Source of the DNA: Beauveria sp. NWAFU-1
Taxonomy: Eukaryota > Ascomycota > Sordariomycetes > Hypocreales > Cordycipitaceae
DNA length: 64,000 nucleotides
Reading direction: 5' to 3'
Assembly (NCBI GenBank): GCA_024472245.1
Contig: JANBXD010000006.1
Location: forward strand, 930,001 to 994,000
Shown here piece after piece: positions 1-11,910 of the stretch. Position 1 is the first letter of the stretch, and every line of letters begins with the position of its first letter. The translations under genes and the position numbers were made by a program. The notes under the pieces were generated by a model. That model made no database searches, was not told the DNA's origin, and saw only the letters and a list, made by a program, of their open reading frames with translations.

Positions 1-152
1 CATGGACGGATCTTATCGCTGGCGGGGAGTTGCCGATAAGGAATTTTTTCTGGATGGTGCACCAAAAATTTGGGCCTGGCTTAGACTGCCTTCTGACCGA
101 CAGAAATATCACCAACTTGACTGGTATCGATCAACTATACTTTTCGGACAAG
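1..152. other. Upstream flank and 5' leader of RRP12
   Basis: Short stretch before the first gene. It runs into the window edge, so the promoter is probably only partly present. I see no coding signal of its own: an open frame across it merely continues into the true RRP12 start at 153. Confidence 0.6.
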
Positions 153-3100
153 ATGGCGACGCCGTCTTTGGCTGAGAAGCTTGATAAGATCAAGTCGCCC
201 GGCCTGCAAAGCCAGCAACGTGTAAGCCAAATATCAAACTGCCAATCATGACCCGACTTGACTGACATCTTCGATAGATGGTTGTTGTGCTCAAGGCCGT
301 CGAGTCGACTTTGAAGGAACAAAACACTGCGCCTACGCCGACCGGATACTTTGCCGCCCTCCTAGCGCTCCTCCAGAATGCCAACAGCAGCGGCACCGTC
401 AACACGGAGCTGGCCATGCCGGCCATCTACCTGCTCGACGTCGTCACGCCATACACCCCCGAGGCGCTGCTACGCTCCAAGTTCACCACGATCCTCACGC
501 TGCTGGCGCCGGTGCTGCTGATGGGCGACGATGCGGAGCCATTGCTGTTGCGCACATCGATTGGCTGTCTCGAATCGCTGCTGCTCGCGCAGGACGCCGC
601 CGCGTGGGAGCTGTCGGTCGCCCAGGTCGGCCCGCGTCGCGCCGTAGCCGGCCTGCTCAACCTCGCACGAACGCATCGACCCAAGATCCGCAAGCGCGCC
701 CAGGATGCCCTCAAGCGCGTCCTGCGCAACCCGCCCCCGAGCCCGGCCCTCGACCACCCGGCCGCCGACATGTGCGCCCAGACGGCGCTCAAGAGCCTCG
801 AGGAGCTCGCCGCCGCGGCGATGAGCGCCCGCAAAGGCAAAAAGGCCGCCGCCGCCGCCGCGCACGATCCCGAGCTCATTCACGCCCTGCAGCTCGTCAA
901 GACGGTAGCGGCGGCGAGCGGCGGCTGGCCGACCACAAAGATTGAGTCGCTCTGCGAGCTGCTCCTCAACATTGCCAAGGCGGGCAACGAATACATGACC
1001 ATGGCTGCGTTTGAGATTTTCGAAATGATTTTCGAGGGCATGAGCCAGGAAGTGTCGTCAGCCAAGCTTCCCCGTCTCATGGAGATCATTTCTGAGCTGC
1101 GACCGGCCGCCAACGACACACAACTGGTCCCGCCCTGGCTGGCCATTCTCTCCCGAGGCTACGACGTCTCTGCGCAGCTCGAGCCCGAAGAGACCTTTCA
1201 AAAGCTGCCAGAACTCTTCAAAATGGTTGCACAGTTTCTAGAATCACAGCCCGAAAACATTCGCATCTCCGCCTCGGAGTGCCTCATCTCGTTCATGGCC
1301 AACTGCGTTCCTCAGCAAGTCATCGTCGACCCTTCAATATACGACGAAAAGACGCTCGAAAAGATCGCCAAGACGGCCGAGTCTCTTTTGACTGTCCAGT
1401 TCCAGGCCGCCTGGCTCCAGACCTTCAACGTCCTAGCCGCCATGTTCCTATCGCTGCGCTGGCGCGCCAACCCGATTCTACTCAGCGTCACCAAGACTAT
1501 TGGCGAGATTCGCGAAAACGCGTCATTTCGCAATAAGAAGGAGGCCGACGATGTGATTGGGCAGGCAGTCCGCGCTATGGGCCCCGAGGCCGTCCTCTCC
1601 GTGCTGCCGCTGAATTTGGTCAAGCCCGTCAAGGGCCAGGCCGGCCGCGCCTGGATGCTGCCCATTCTCCGCGACTATACTAGCAACACGCACCTCGCCC
1701 ACTTCAAGCGTGAGATGGTGCCCCTCAGCGAGGTCATGTTCCAGCGCGTCCTCGAGCACGGCGACGCGCCCAAGACCATGGAGGTCAAGATTTACGAGAC
1801 GATCGTGCAGCAGGTGTGGTCCATCCTACCCGGCTACTGCGACCTGCCGCTCGACCTGGCCGAGGCATTTGACCAGTCCTTTGCGGAAATGGTCGCCAAC
1901 CTCCTCTACAAGCAGACGGAGCTGCGCCTCGACGTCTGCCGCGCGCTCAAGACGCTCATCGAGTCGAATCAGGCGCTGGCGGCGATTGCCGCCGACGAGG
2001 ATGATTTCCTGCTGCAGGCCCGCGTCGGAAAGGAGGCGGCGGCGGCCAACCTCGCCCACCTCGGGCAGTACGCCGCCAACATGCTCGCGGTGCTATTCAA
2101 CGTGTACACGCAGACCCTGCCGCAGAGCCGCGGTCCCATCCTGCAGACTGTCAACGCCTTTCTCAGCATAACACCCAAGCAGGAGCTCATGGATACGTTT
2201 GACCGCGTGAGCAAGATGCTCGCCGCGGAACTAGAAACCCTCGGCACGGCCGAGAAGGAAAAGAACGGCGGCCAGAAGGGCAAGGACCACATGCCTTCGA
2301 CCGCGCAGACGCTCATGGACCTCGTCATTACCATGTCGGCGTACCTGCCGCGCGAGAGCTTCGCGACGCTCTTTGAGATTGCCTCGCTCATCATCAACCG
2401 TGACGATGAGCCGCAGCTGCAGAAGAAGGCGTACAAGCTGATCCCGCGCCTCGGCACGTCGGAGCGCGGCAAGGCCGCTCTGCAGGAGCGCAGCGCTGCC
2501 CTGCAGCAGCTCGTCGTCGCCAGCGCCGACAAGGTGTCCGCGCCCGCGCGCCGCGACCGCCTCGCTGCCATTTCCGCGCTCCTGCCGCACGTCCCCGATA
2601 CGTCGCTGCACTTTATCCCGTCGGTGCTCAGCGAGGTCGTCATCTGCTGCAAGGAGAACAATGAGCGCGCGCGCGAGGCCGCGTACGAGCTGCTCGTGCA
2701 AATGGGCGCGCGCATGGCGGCGGCCGACGACGCGCCGATTGACAACAGGCAGATCCCGCACATGCCCGACGACGCGCCCGCGGGCACCGCCAACCTGGAA
2801 GAGTTCTTCACCATGGTGAGCGCGGGGCTGGCGGGCAGCACGCCGCACATGATCTCCGCGAGCATCACCGCCATCAGCCGGCTGCTGTACGAGTACCGCG
2901 GCGCGCTGTCCGAGCAGACGCTGTCGGACCTGGTCGAGACCATGGACCTCTTCCTGACGTCCAACAACCGCGAGATTGTCAAGAGCTGCCTGGGCTTTGT
3001 CAAGATTTGCGTCATCAGCCTGCCCGTGGAGCTGATGCTGCCGCGGCTCGCCACGCTCGTGCCCAACCTCCTGGTCTGGAGCCACGAGCACAAGGGCCAC

Positions 3101-4033
3101 TTCAAGGCTAAAGTCAAGCACATTCTGGAGCGCATGGTCCGCCGCTTCGGCTACGACGCCGTCCACCAAAACTGCCCCGAGGCCGACCGCAAGCTCATCA
3201 CCAACATTCGCAAGTCCAAGGAGCGCGCCAAGAAGCGAAAGGATGCCGCGCGCGCGGGTGCGGGCGCCGACGGCGACAGCGATGACGATGACGAGGAGGA
3301 AGGAAATGGAAACGGCAAGCAGCAGTTTGACACGGAATACGACCGCGCCATCTACAGCAGCGAGTCAGAAGGCGACGACGACGGCGATGATGATGATGAC
3401 GAAGCGGCGGCGCCCCGACCAAAGAAGAAGACGCAAAAGGGCGGCAAGACGTACATTGTCGAAGACGACGACGAGCCACTGGATCTACTCGACAAGAAGG
3501 CTCTCGCCAACATTTCCTCCACCAAGCCCTCCAAGACGCGGCAGCCGCAGAAAAAGTCCAAGGCCAAGTTCGACCTCGACGGCAAGCTCATCCTCGGCCA
3601 AGACGACAACGACGACGAAAACGCCATGGAGATTGACCAGCCCGAAGCAGGTAGTGGCGGTGTCGGCGCGTACGTTGCTGCCATCAAGGGCAAAGACGCC
3701 GCGCGACGCGGCCGCGGCGGCAAGCTCAAGTTTTCGAATCGCCGCTCCCGGGACGACAACGACGGCGACGATGACGAGGACGGTGGTGTGCAGCTGGATG
3801 AGAAATCTGCCGCGGCGGTCAAGAGCCGCATCAGCCCCGGCAAAGGAGACCGTGGTGGTGGTGGTGGTGCTAGAGGAGGAGGGAGAGGGGGCAGAGGCGG
3901 CGGCGGAGGTCGAGGCGCCCGGTCGGGACGCGGCGGCATCGCCAATGGCCGGAGAGGTCTGGGCGTGGAAAAGAAGCACGGGCCGACGGGCGCAAACGGC
4001 ATCGCCAAAGGTCGACGAGGCGGTCGGAGCTAA
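153..4033 (+). CDS. RRP12: RRP12-like ribosomal RNA processing protein (NUC173 domain)
   Basis: Two exons, 153-221 and 278-4033, joined in phase 0 across a 56-nt GT-AG intron (222-277); 1274 residues, the usual size for RRP12. RRP12 is a nucleolar/nuclear HEAT-repeat protein required for maturation and nuclear export of pre-40S and pre-60S ribosomal subunits, through Ran and pre-rRNA binding. The start MATPSLAEKL and the alpha-helical repeat body match the family. A NUC173-type region lies in the N-terminal third. The C-terminal 250 residues are highly charged: acidic DDDDEEE blocks alternate with lysine clusters, then an RGG/GGRGG-rich tail of about 60 residues typical of nucleolar RNA-binding proteins. 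The gene converges on the DUF2293 gene downstream. Seen: ORF, splice sites and composition. Known: family role. Strongly GC-ending codon use fits a housekeeping gene. Confidence 0.93.
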
Positions 4034-4615
4034 ACGATACCAACAAGGAAAAGGGGACAAGATTGAACTGGCATATTCCATGGGAGCGAGAGGAGCATTT
4101 AGAAAAGAAACAGGTACGCGTTTATTTGTATTTGGAATCACACAGAAACAAAAAAGAGACTGTATATACTTGGTATCAAGACTCAATACCATTCAGCAAA
4201 CACTGGAAAGAATACGCAGGTCGAATTGGTATTACAATGTGAATAAGTGGTGTTTGTATTGTGATCGTCAAAATACATCATCTGAATATGCATCTCTCTT
4301 TCCCAAACTCGTTTGTAATTTCCCAAGACCGTCTTCAGGAACTGGTAGAAAAAAAGGTCATAGTCTTCGTAGTCTTTCCCGCAGCGCTATGCAAATTCAA
4401 AAGTAAAAAGAGATTGCAGCCAAAAGCGTCCAACAACAAAAACGTCCAGCAACAAACAAGGTCGTGACTAACGGAATTGCGACATGATTTGGCTCAGCAT
4501 GCAATCATCCACTCCTTCCTTCCCACCAAAACGTAAATCGTTTCGCTTCACATCGTTTTCTTGCCTCCTCCAATCAAAAACGTATATAAATGCCCAAAGA
4601 GCACGCCCGTAGGTC
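4034..4615. other. Convergent intergenic region (RRP12 / DUF2293)
   Basis: About 580 bases between two converging 3' ends. It is AT-rich in its first half (4090-4450), as expected for 3' UTRs and polyadenylation regions. No gene is visible. The part after 4468 would become coding if the last intron of the DUF2293 gene used its nearer acceptor. Confidence 0.5.
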
Positions 4616-7148
4616 TCAATCGAGAACAATGACGTTCCCTCGCGGCCCGTGCCGTCGTGGCGATGCCTGGATTGGCGGTGACCGGTATCCATGTCCTCGA
4701 GCCTGTCCGTGCGCATACTGGCCGTCTCTGGTGGTGGTGCTCCAGCTGCTTTGATTTCTGCATCGTGTGAGCACATTATCAAGGTTTGCGGGGTGCATAG
4801 TCTTGCCCGGGAGGAAACAGAGGTAAATGAGAGAAATAGAGAAAGAAATAAAGGAACAAAAGCGGAAGAAACCAGCAACACTCACAGGTCCCTACGAGGT
4901 GATGGGAAAATCCCTTGGTGCTCGGCATGAGATGGTGACTGCGACACGGCGCGGATATGGATCGCGCCATGGTCTCGGGGGTCAGAAACCGCCATGGGAG
5001 CCGGCTGCGGGGGACTAGTCCGGTATTGAGCTCTCCAGGGAGGCACTGCATGCGTCATCTCCCGTGAAGCAGGGTACAGCTCGACGCCTTCCATGTCGTG
5101 ATCCTGCACCATCGGACTCTCGCGGCGCGAGGCAGCATACTGGCGGCTTCCATACGGCTCCGGGGGCCGAGACCAGCGTCGTTCCACTTCACGAATCAAG
5201 ATGGGTTCCTCCAGGACGGGGACTCTCTGTTCTTCTGGCTGGGTGACGCGCTCGTAGAAACCTCCCCGATCCTCCATAACGATGGGGTTGGAGCGCTCTC
5301 CTGGCCGGTTGACATCCATAATTATTCTGTGAGCGGTGATGGGACCTTGTGGTTGCAGTTGCCAAGAGTCTACCTGAAAGCCGCCATTAGGTCCGGGTGG
5401 TTGTACGTCATTTACTTGCCTAGATGCATGGAGATATACTTCTGTCCCGTACGGTGGCCGATAAGGGTGATTCATGGGGATCTGGGGAGACATCCTCGGG
5501 TACCCCAGTGGGGGCCCGGGGTTTACCATGTATGAAGCATTTCCTCCAGGTACGGTGGTCTGATACTGAGGCTGATTCCAGACATCTGGGTGCGGAGTAT
5601 CAATGACCCGTTGAGGAGGTATGCAACGCACAAAGGAGGGCTGCATAGGTGATATGGGCTCTATCGAGGGAAGTGGTACATCCTGGGACGGGGGTGTCAT
5701 GGGCCGGGAAGCAGCTTGCCCGGGAAACGCAGGTATATGAATTGGCTGCATTGAAACAACAGGGCGCAGACGCTGTTGTCGGTGATGAATTGGGTAAGAT
5801 CCGGTGTCAGTATCCATGGCCGTGGAGGAGGAGAAGCCCCGGACCTCTCTATTTCGCCGGATGGCTTCCTCCCACGCACGATACCGTTTGAAACCTCGTT
5901 GGTTTCGCCTGTGGGATCTAGAGCCTTGCTGATTAGGGTCGTAAACAGACGGCTGTACATGTACAGGATGAGCCCCGGCGTGGCCCATTTGCAAGTCCAT
6001 GAGAATATCTGATTCTGGTTCTGGCTGGGGGAACCTGGGGCTTGACGGTCCAGCAACTGAGGGCTCCACGTCGGATTCCTCGACCGAGGCAGTGTAAGTA
6101 GACTCGTCGTCGTCGGAATCTCCAGTCTCAGAGTCTGATATGACGACTACTTCGCGGAGGATTTCGTCCAATTGATCGCGGCCAGTTTCTTCATCCCCTC
6201 GCCACTGGACAAGGGTATCAAGGCAAGGCTGTTCCACAAGTTTGCGGGCACGATCCCAGGTTCCCTCCTTGAGCAGCTGGTCATACGGTGTATGATTATG
6301 ACGAATATGGGCCAGCACTGCTAACTGGACTCTTCTAGCCAAGGGAATGTCTTTGGAAAGGCCGACGGGCCCCGCGCCTCTCATGGCCACGCCCTGGGCA
6401 TCGTGGTTAGAGTTAGCTAGGGACACGGCAAGAGAGTGGAAACGAACTCGGGTAAAGGAATGATCAATGATGGCTTGACGATCAGGGTTGGGGATACGAG
6501 GAAACAGGTCTCTGAGAGCAGCGTCAGCCTGTGCGTGATAAATTTCCTGCGACTCGGGAATCGGCTCAGGTGCTCCATTCGTGGAGACGATGGGCAGGGA
6601 GGAAAAGTGTCGCAGGCTATCTTTGGCTTCCTCAACAATGATTGCCCTGATGTGATGGCCAATGCGGTGAGTTTGACCCGAAATTTGATGTCCAGGGCGG
6701 CTTTTGGAACTCTGCGTGATGGGTGTTAATATGAGGGGCTACAGTTGTCGGCCGACGCATGGCCACCTACGGAAACGATGAAGATCATGGCATCTTTTTC
6801 TCGAGAGATTTCTTTGCAGGCCGTTGTTAGAGCGGGATTGCCTATGGGAACAAACTCGAACCCTGGCGGCGGCTCTTTCTTGGGGGTGAACTAGGGATGG
6901 TGAGTCGAGGAAGAGGTTACGGGCGAGTGGCATCATGGGCAAACCTGGTATTCGAGCTTCTTCTTCTTGTTCTCGTTGGCGACAAACTCAAAGTACGTGT
7001 GATGCTTGGACTTGGGTTGGATGGTCTTTGTGGCAAAAGCTTCGGGCACAGGCGCAGACTGGTCGTACTGGGGCCTGTTTTGCCTCATGTGCCTTTCCTT
7101 TGGGCCGCCAACCACCGCGGCGGGGAGGCCGCGCTGTTCCCTCACCAT
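4616..7148 (-). CDS. DUF2293 domain protein
   Basis: Four-exon model on the minus strand: 7148-6945, 6890-6771, 6711-4886 and 4757-4616, phases consistent, 763 residues. The N-terminal 300 residues contain the conserved region recognised as DUF2293: a basic segment with PKERHMRQNRP near residue 16, a PPGFEFVP motif near 77, a GHHIRAIIVEEA stretch near 125, and a segment with ARRVQLAVLAHIRHNHTPYDQLL. An acidic serine-rich stretch (DSETGDSDDDES) follows, then a long disordered Pro/Arg/Gln-rich tail. The family is common in filamentous ascomycetes and I know of no assigned function; nuclear location is only a guess from composition. The start at 7148 was chosen because an in-frame stop lies four codons upstream. 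The terminal exon is uncertain: the frame also closes at 4882 if the GTGAGT donor at 4885 is unused, and another acceptor would extend it to 4468. Confidence 0.75.
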
Positions 7149-9700
7149 TTGTGGCAGCTATGTCATGTTTATAGGTTCAAGGCGGTTGAGATGCAGGCAG
7201 CGAGTTGACGAGGCTGGAGCGTGAGCGCAGCCAGGCCAACAGAGAAAGAGGCCTCTGAGAGGTGGTGGGCGAGGCGTTAGTGATGCCAAACAAGCATCGG
7301 GTCTGCAGCGGCAGGAGCTTTGGCCAGACAGGTACCGCGAGGGGTGCGCAAATGACCACACCCGGGAAGGGTAAATCGGAAAAGAGCAAAGGTGAAGAGC
7401 GGAGCAGCCCGGGCCTTTTGAGCCAGCTAGAAGCGCGTTGATGGATGTTGGGGAAGTTGGGCCACCATTGAAGTCGGTTAGGCAGATCATGATTAGGTAA
7501 GCATGCAACTGCGATGTGAAGATGCAAAGCGTGCATCACGTGTAATGTATGGCGGCCAGACGAGATTGGGCTGTAACTGGGGATTGAATAGGGCGGTCTC
7601 GATTTATGCAGCTTGCGAGTTCAAGGACCAGTCAAATTAGGCGAAAAAACGAACTGTGAAGCCATTGGCGGCGAGATGCAGCGTCACAGTTGGTGGAATG
7701 CGGGATGGATTTAGATTGGCTCTTCAAGTATTACAAGTGTCAGAAAAACCACAAAACAATCGGTGTGGCTGTCGATACTGCGTGAAAGCGTACGAGGAAT
7801 ACGGATTTCAGGTCACTGAGAGGCAGAATGTTTGTGTGATGCATCTGTGACAAGACACGACGCATGAGGCTCGCTCATGCTCCTTGACCAAAGTCTGCGT
7901 GTGAACTGCGTAGTAGAGGGTCTGGAGGCCAAGATTGGGACCGGACCATGGCATGATTAATCTCTGCACATTGTAGAGACGCAGAGCTGCGATGATCGCC
8001 GGAGTTGCATCGGAGGTGGTCGGGTCGATGAGTACCGTCAACAGGTAGTTGGGGAGTATCGCCCTGGTGGTGACACTAGGGCGTCAATCTGACGCCCAAA
8101 ATGTCAAATTGAAACTGAAACAAATCATGTAGAGTAAGGCATGATGCTAGAGTATCTGGCTCAAGTTATATGAGACCCGTTTGGCAAAGATGAGATATTT
8201 GTGCATAAAATTCGGTATGGTGTAGCAGCGCGGATGGAGTAGGGTCAGCACTGGCAAAGCAATAAGCATGCAAACAACGCTGCATACTGTGTCTATCCAG
8301 GCAGATGAGACAAGGGCATGACAGTGAAAGAGTCGCAGATTTTGATAAGTGCGATGAAGTGTCCTTTCGGCTTACTTGGCTGCTGCGTTGGTGCTTGAAT
8401 CTTCAGAAGAGTGTACAATCACCATGTGTGGTCCTAATGGAGTAATGGTGTCGCCGGTCCCAAGGCGATAGCCGGATTGGGCACGTGACTGGACTGTTGC
8501 TGAAACACACGTGACTTTGGCTGGAAGCCTGGAACAGGGGACAAGGCGAGAGAAGATGTGCGGGGCCTTTTGGCATCAGGGGTCGGGCGCTAGGACAGCA
8601 CTGCCACGGTAGCAGGGCAGGCAGCGAGATAATCAAGTACGTGTGCAAGGCGGTGCAAAGGGCGAGAGAAGGCGTACTGTGCTATCGTGCAGAGCAAGCA
8701 AGATGGGCCAAACAAAGCGCAGGCCTGAGACGAACAAGACATGTGTGTAGTACGACGGCGGTCGGGCATTTGGGATTTGACAGCTCAGAGCTGAGAGTGT
8801 GCCGAGTCCGAGTGCGACGCCAGCGAGTTCAGTGTAGCGATGCCGGTGCATCATGGCCGGAGTGTGGGGGTGTCGGGATGGTACCTGTGGGAAACGTGAC
8901 GATGGCGTTGAATAAAGAAGTACCTGTTGGAGGCTGGCGCTAGGGCGTTTCGAGAGACGTGGTGGATGAGGGTGGGTGGGTGGCAGGCTGTGCCGTCGGG
9001 GCGGGTGGGCTGATGTTCGGAGGAGGCGAAAGATTGTTTATTGATTGATGCGAAGATTCGTTTGCATGGTCGAATTATTAGTTAGGTTGTGGGCATTATT
9101 AGATGAGAATGCCGGGCAGGCAGACAAAGGGCAGACAGAGGGTCCGTAGATGGACGATTGGATTAGCAACGAGAATCAACGTTGGATACGTGTTAGATGC
9201 ACAAAGCGCACAAGCAAGAGTACGTAAGCTCCAAGGCGCTAGACGGGAATAGTTGGACAAGGCGATAGTAGACGGCAAAAACGGCGGCAGTAGCTCCCAG
9301 ACCAAAGAAACCGAGTGAGCAGGTAATATGATGGAATGAAGCGTTGGAGAAGAGGAGAAGCGGTGATTGGCTGAAGAGAGGCGCAGCACCCTGGTTGCCG
9401 ATTGTGGAAGGAGTTGAGCGTCGTCATCTTTTCAGCGGTCATCTTTTTTAGCTCTGGCTAATTATAACCAGTAAGTTTGTGTGTTCTGAATGGCATTGTG
9501 TGCATAGCATCAAGGGCTCTGAGCGCCGGTCAACGTCCGCCTTTAACGTCCGTTGGGACACTAGGAAAAAGCAGCAGTGGCCACTGAGCCAGCCGAATTT
9601 GAAGCGCATTTCAATGCATCGTGTCCATCAGCTTGTTCTAAATGAACTAAAAGGTCTATTCAGTTAAAAACAATGCCAAAAAAAGACAATGCAGCAAGTC
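7149..9700. other. Intergenic region between DUF2293 gene and bZIP gene
   Basis: About 2.5 kb between two divergently oriented genes. Only short overlapping open frames without recognisable protein character are present, on both strands. Mild G-rich runs occur near 8950-9010 (repeated GGTGGGTGG). I see no tRNA-like box B motif and no transposon ends. It probably holds the promoters of both flanking genes. Confidence 0.5.
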
Positions 9701-10263
9701 ACCGTTTTAGCGTATTGCCCAGCACAAGGCAAAGGAGAAAGCTGACGCGTCCCTTATCCCCTTGGGATCCACTACCCACCTCAGTCTGACCAACCACTAT
9801 CGACCCTGTGGGTTGTATGGACGGCTCTCTTTCCCGAGCCTTGCTCCGTTCTACTAATTTTCTGCCTATTTTCTGCCTATCCTTGGTCTTTTGCTTGGCT
9901 CTCCTACTGTTTGAGCCTTGTTCGCTGGCCCCTCTCCCTCAAGCCTCTCCCAGGCTCCGTCGCTCCCCCCAGCTCGTTTCTGCCACCGTGCCACCCCCCA
10001 TTCCATCCGCCGTCAGTCTGTTTCCATTCATAGCCACAACAGCCCCCTTCCGCTGCCTCACGTCACATTTTCCTCTGTCTCTTCCCTCCATCTTCCCTCC
10101 TCCAACACCATCACATCAACAAAACAGATCGCCTCGGTTTTTTTTTTTCTCACCACCAATCTCAAATCAGAACCTTTGCAATCGAGTCTTGATCATTACT
10201 CGATTCCATCGCCACTTGACTATTTTATCACCGCCTCGCCTTGACGGCAACCTATCCATCACC
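9701..10263 (+). promoter_or_regulatory. Long pyrimidine-rich leader of the bZIP gene
   Basis: The 450-550 bases before the ATG at 10264 are dominated by C and T (CTCTCCC, TTTTCTTTTT runs around 9900-10180), as in promoters and 5' UTRs of highly expressed filamentous-fungal genes. The reading frame of the CDS stays open upstream to 9808, including an ATG at 9817, but the implied peptide is low-complexity Pro/Ser/Leu and looks like translated leader. I therefore treat it as non-coding. Confidence 0.5.
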
Positions 10264-11910
10264 ATGTCGGCCTCGGCCCAAAACGAATTCGACGCTCTGC
10301 TCGACCTCTCCGAGTTTGATGCCAACTACCAGTCTCCTTCGCTCTCCCCAAACATGAGCGCCAAGCCCACCTTTGCCAGCCCCATCTCCGACATGACGAC
10401 TCCTTCTGTCGCATCCAACACAACGCAAGCCATGACCGGTCCCAGTCACAACTACGACATGTACCGTCAGCAGACCGGCTTCGTCCCCGGCGCCCTCACC
10501 AACACCATGGCTGTCAACCAGACCAACAACACTGGCTATCAGGACTTCGGCCGCCTCGACTACCTCACCAGCTTCTCTCCTGACAATGATGTCTTTGACT
10601 TCAACACATCGCCCTCACAGCCTACCCTTCCTACTTCTGAGCTCGACATGGACTTTGATGCTTCCAACACGGATCAGTTCTTTACCGTTAACCCCAGCAA
10701 CATCGAGCAGCACCGCCAACAGCAGCAGGCTTCCGCTACCAGCTCTCCCGGCCGTCTCTGGCCTGGTTGCCACACCCAGGCTGCCGCCGTTGCCAAGGCT
10801 CAGGCCCGTCAGCGCCAAATGATGCAGCAGACTCAGAGCCAAAAGGCCCGCGGCAAGGCTCCTCAGGTCAACGACCCCATTGTCGAGCAAAAGATAACCC
10901 AGCTTCTCAACAACATGCGCCAAAAGCCTGCTTCGGCCTCTGGCGACTCCCAGTCTGGCTCTTCCAGCATGCCTCGCTCAAAAAAGTCGGAGGAGGACAT
11001 GGACGAGGATGAGCGTCTCCTCGCCAGCGAGGAAGGCAAGAAGCTCACCTCCAAGGAGCGCCGTCAACTGCGCAACAAGGTCTCTGCCCGTGCTTTTCGC
11101 TCTCGCAGAAAGGAGTACATCTCTCAGCTTGAGAGCGAACGCGACCACAAGGATGACGAGGTCACCAGCCTCCGCCAGAGTAACCGTGCCCTGATGGAGG
11201 AGAACAAACGTCTGTCTGACCTGACTCGCATGCTTCTGTCCTCGCCCAGCTTCTCCAACTTCCTTGACCACCTTAGCACCAACTCGGCTGCCATTCCTCA
11301 GGTCCCCATCAAGGTCGAGCCTCAACCCGAGCAAGAGCAGGCTCAGATTCCCAAGGATGCCAACCCCTACGGCAACCAGTCTCAACAGCAAATCGGCATG
11401 GCTATGATTCCCGAGCAGAGCATGGACTACTCTATGCTTGCTCTCGATGGCTACAACTTCCAGCCCACTGTCTTTGTCGTTGACACCCCCGAGATCCCTG
11501 CTCCCATCGACGTCAGTCTCCTTTCTGGCAAGACTTCCACCCTTGTCGAGTCCTTCACCGAGGAGCAAAAGGTTGACGTCCCTGTCATTGAGCGTCCCGT
11601 CCAGACCGAGCATATCGAGCCTACCCATGTTACTCCGGTCGACGACAAGTTTGAGTCTGACCCGGAGTTTGCCCTCTTCCACGCCCAGTCCCCTACCCCT
11701 GCTGCCGAATCCACTGTCGTTTCCGAAGGCCTCTCTCACATTGATGTCTTTGGCGGCATCGATGCCGACAAGGCCCTGTCTCGCTTCGAGCTCGTTGATG
11801 CTACCGAAGCGGAACATTGTGCTGTCTACGCCATGGCTCGTGTCCAGCGCATCTCTGCCAGTGCCGAGCCTGTCATCGCTAGATTAGAACTCCTCACTCT
11901 GGAGTTGTAA
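10264..11910 (+). CDS. bZIP transcription factor
   Basis: Single exon, 548 residues, starting MSASAQNEFDALLD. The basic region is clear at roughly residues 263-290, with KLTSKERRQLRNKVSARAF carrying the fungal NxxSARAFRxRR signature that contacts DNA. A leucine-zipper-like heptad segment with ESERDHKDDEVTSLRQ and ALMEENKRL follows to about residue 325. An LTRMLLSSPSFSNFL motif next to the zipper is characteristic of this ascomycete subfamily. The N-terminal half is rich in Ser, Thr, Asn and Gln and the C-terminal third is acidic; both are typical of activation regions. Acts in the nucleus as a DNA-binding dimer. I recognise the subfamily but not a specific named ortholog, so no symbol is given. 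Upstream in-frame starts at 9808/9817 would add about 150 low-complexity residues and were not used. Confidence 0.88.
   Translation: MSASAQNEFDALLDLSEFDANYQSPSLSPNMSAKPTFASPISDMTTPSVASNTTQAMTGPSHNYDMYRQQTGFVPGALTNTMAVNQTNNTGYQDFGRLDYLTSFSPDNDVFDFNTSPSQPTLPTSELDMDFDASNTDQFFTVNPSNIEQHRQQQQASATSSPGRLWPGCHTQAAAVAKAQARQRQMMQQTQSQKARGKAPQVNDPIVEQKITQLLNNMRQKPASASGDSQSGSSSMPRSKKSEEDMDEDERLLASEEGKKLTSKERRQLRNKVSARAFRSRRKEYISQLESERDHKDDEVTSLRQSNRALMEENKRLSDLTRMLLSSPSFSNFLDHLSTNSAAIPQVPIKVEPQPEQEQAQIPKDANPYGNQSQQQIGMAMIPEQSMDYSMLALDGYNFQPTVFVVDTPEIPAPIDVSLLSGKTSTLVESFTEEQKVDVPVIERPVQTEHIEPTHVTPVDDKFESDPEFALFHAQSPTPAAESTVVSEGLSHIDVFGGIDADKALSRFELVDATEAEHCAVYAMARVQRISASAEPVIARLELLTLEL

Noticed and set aside
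1969..3169. Two long minus-strand open frames inside RRP12
   Set aside because: Antisense shadows of a GC-rich coding exon; Arg/Ser/Ala-rich translations without domains.
3243..4406. 387-codon plus-strand frame overlapping the RRP12 3' end
   Set aside because: Alternate frame of the low-complexity acidic/RGG tail; composition is an artefact of repeats.
10978..11817. 279-codon minus-strand frame inside the bZIP gene
   Set aside because: Antisense shadow rich in Leu/Gly/Val; no domains.
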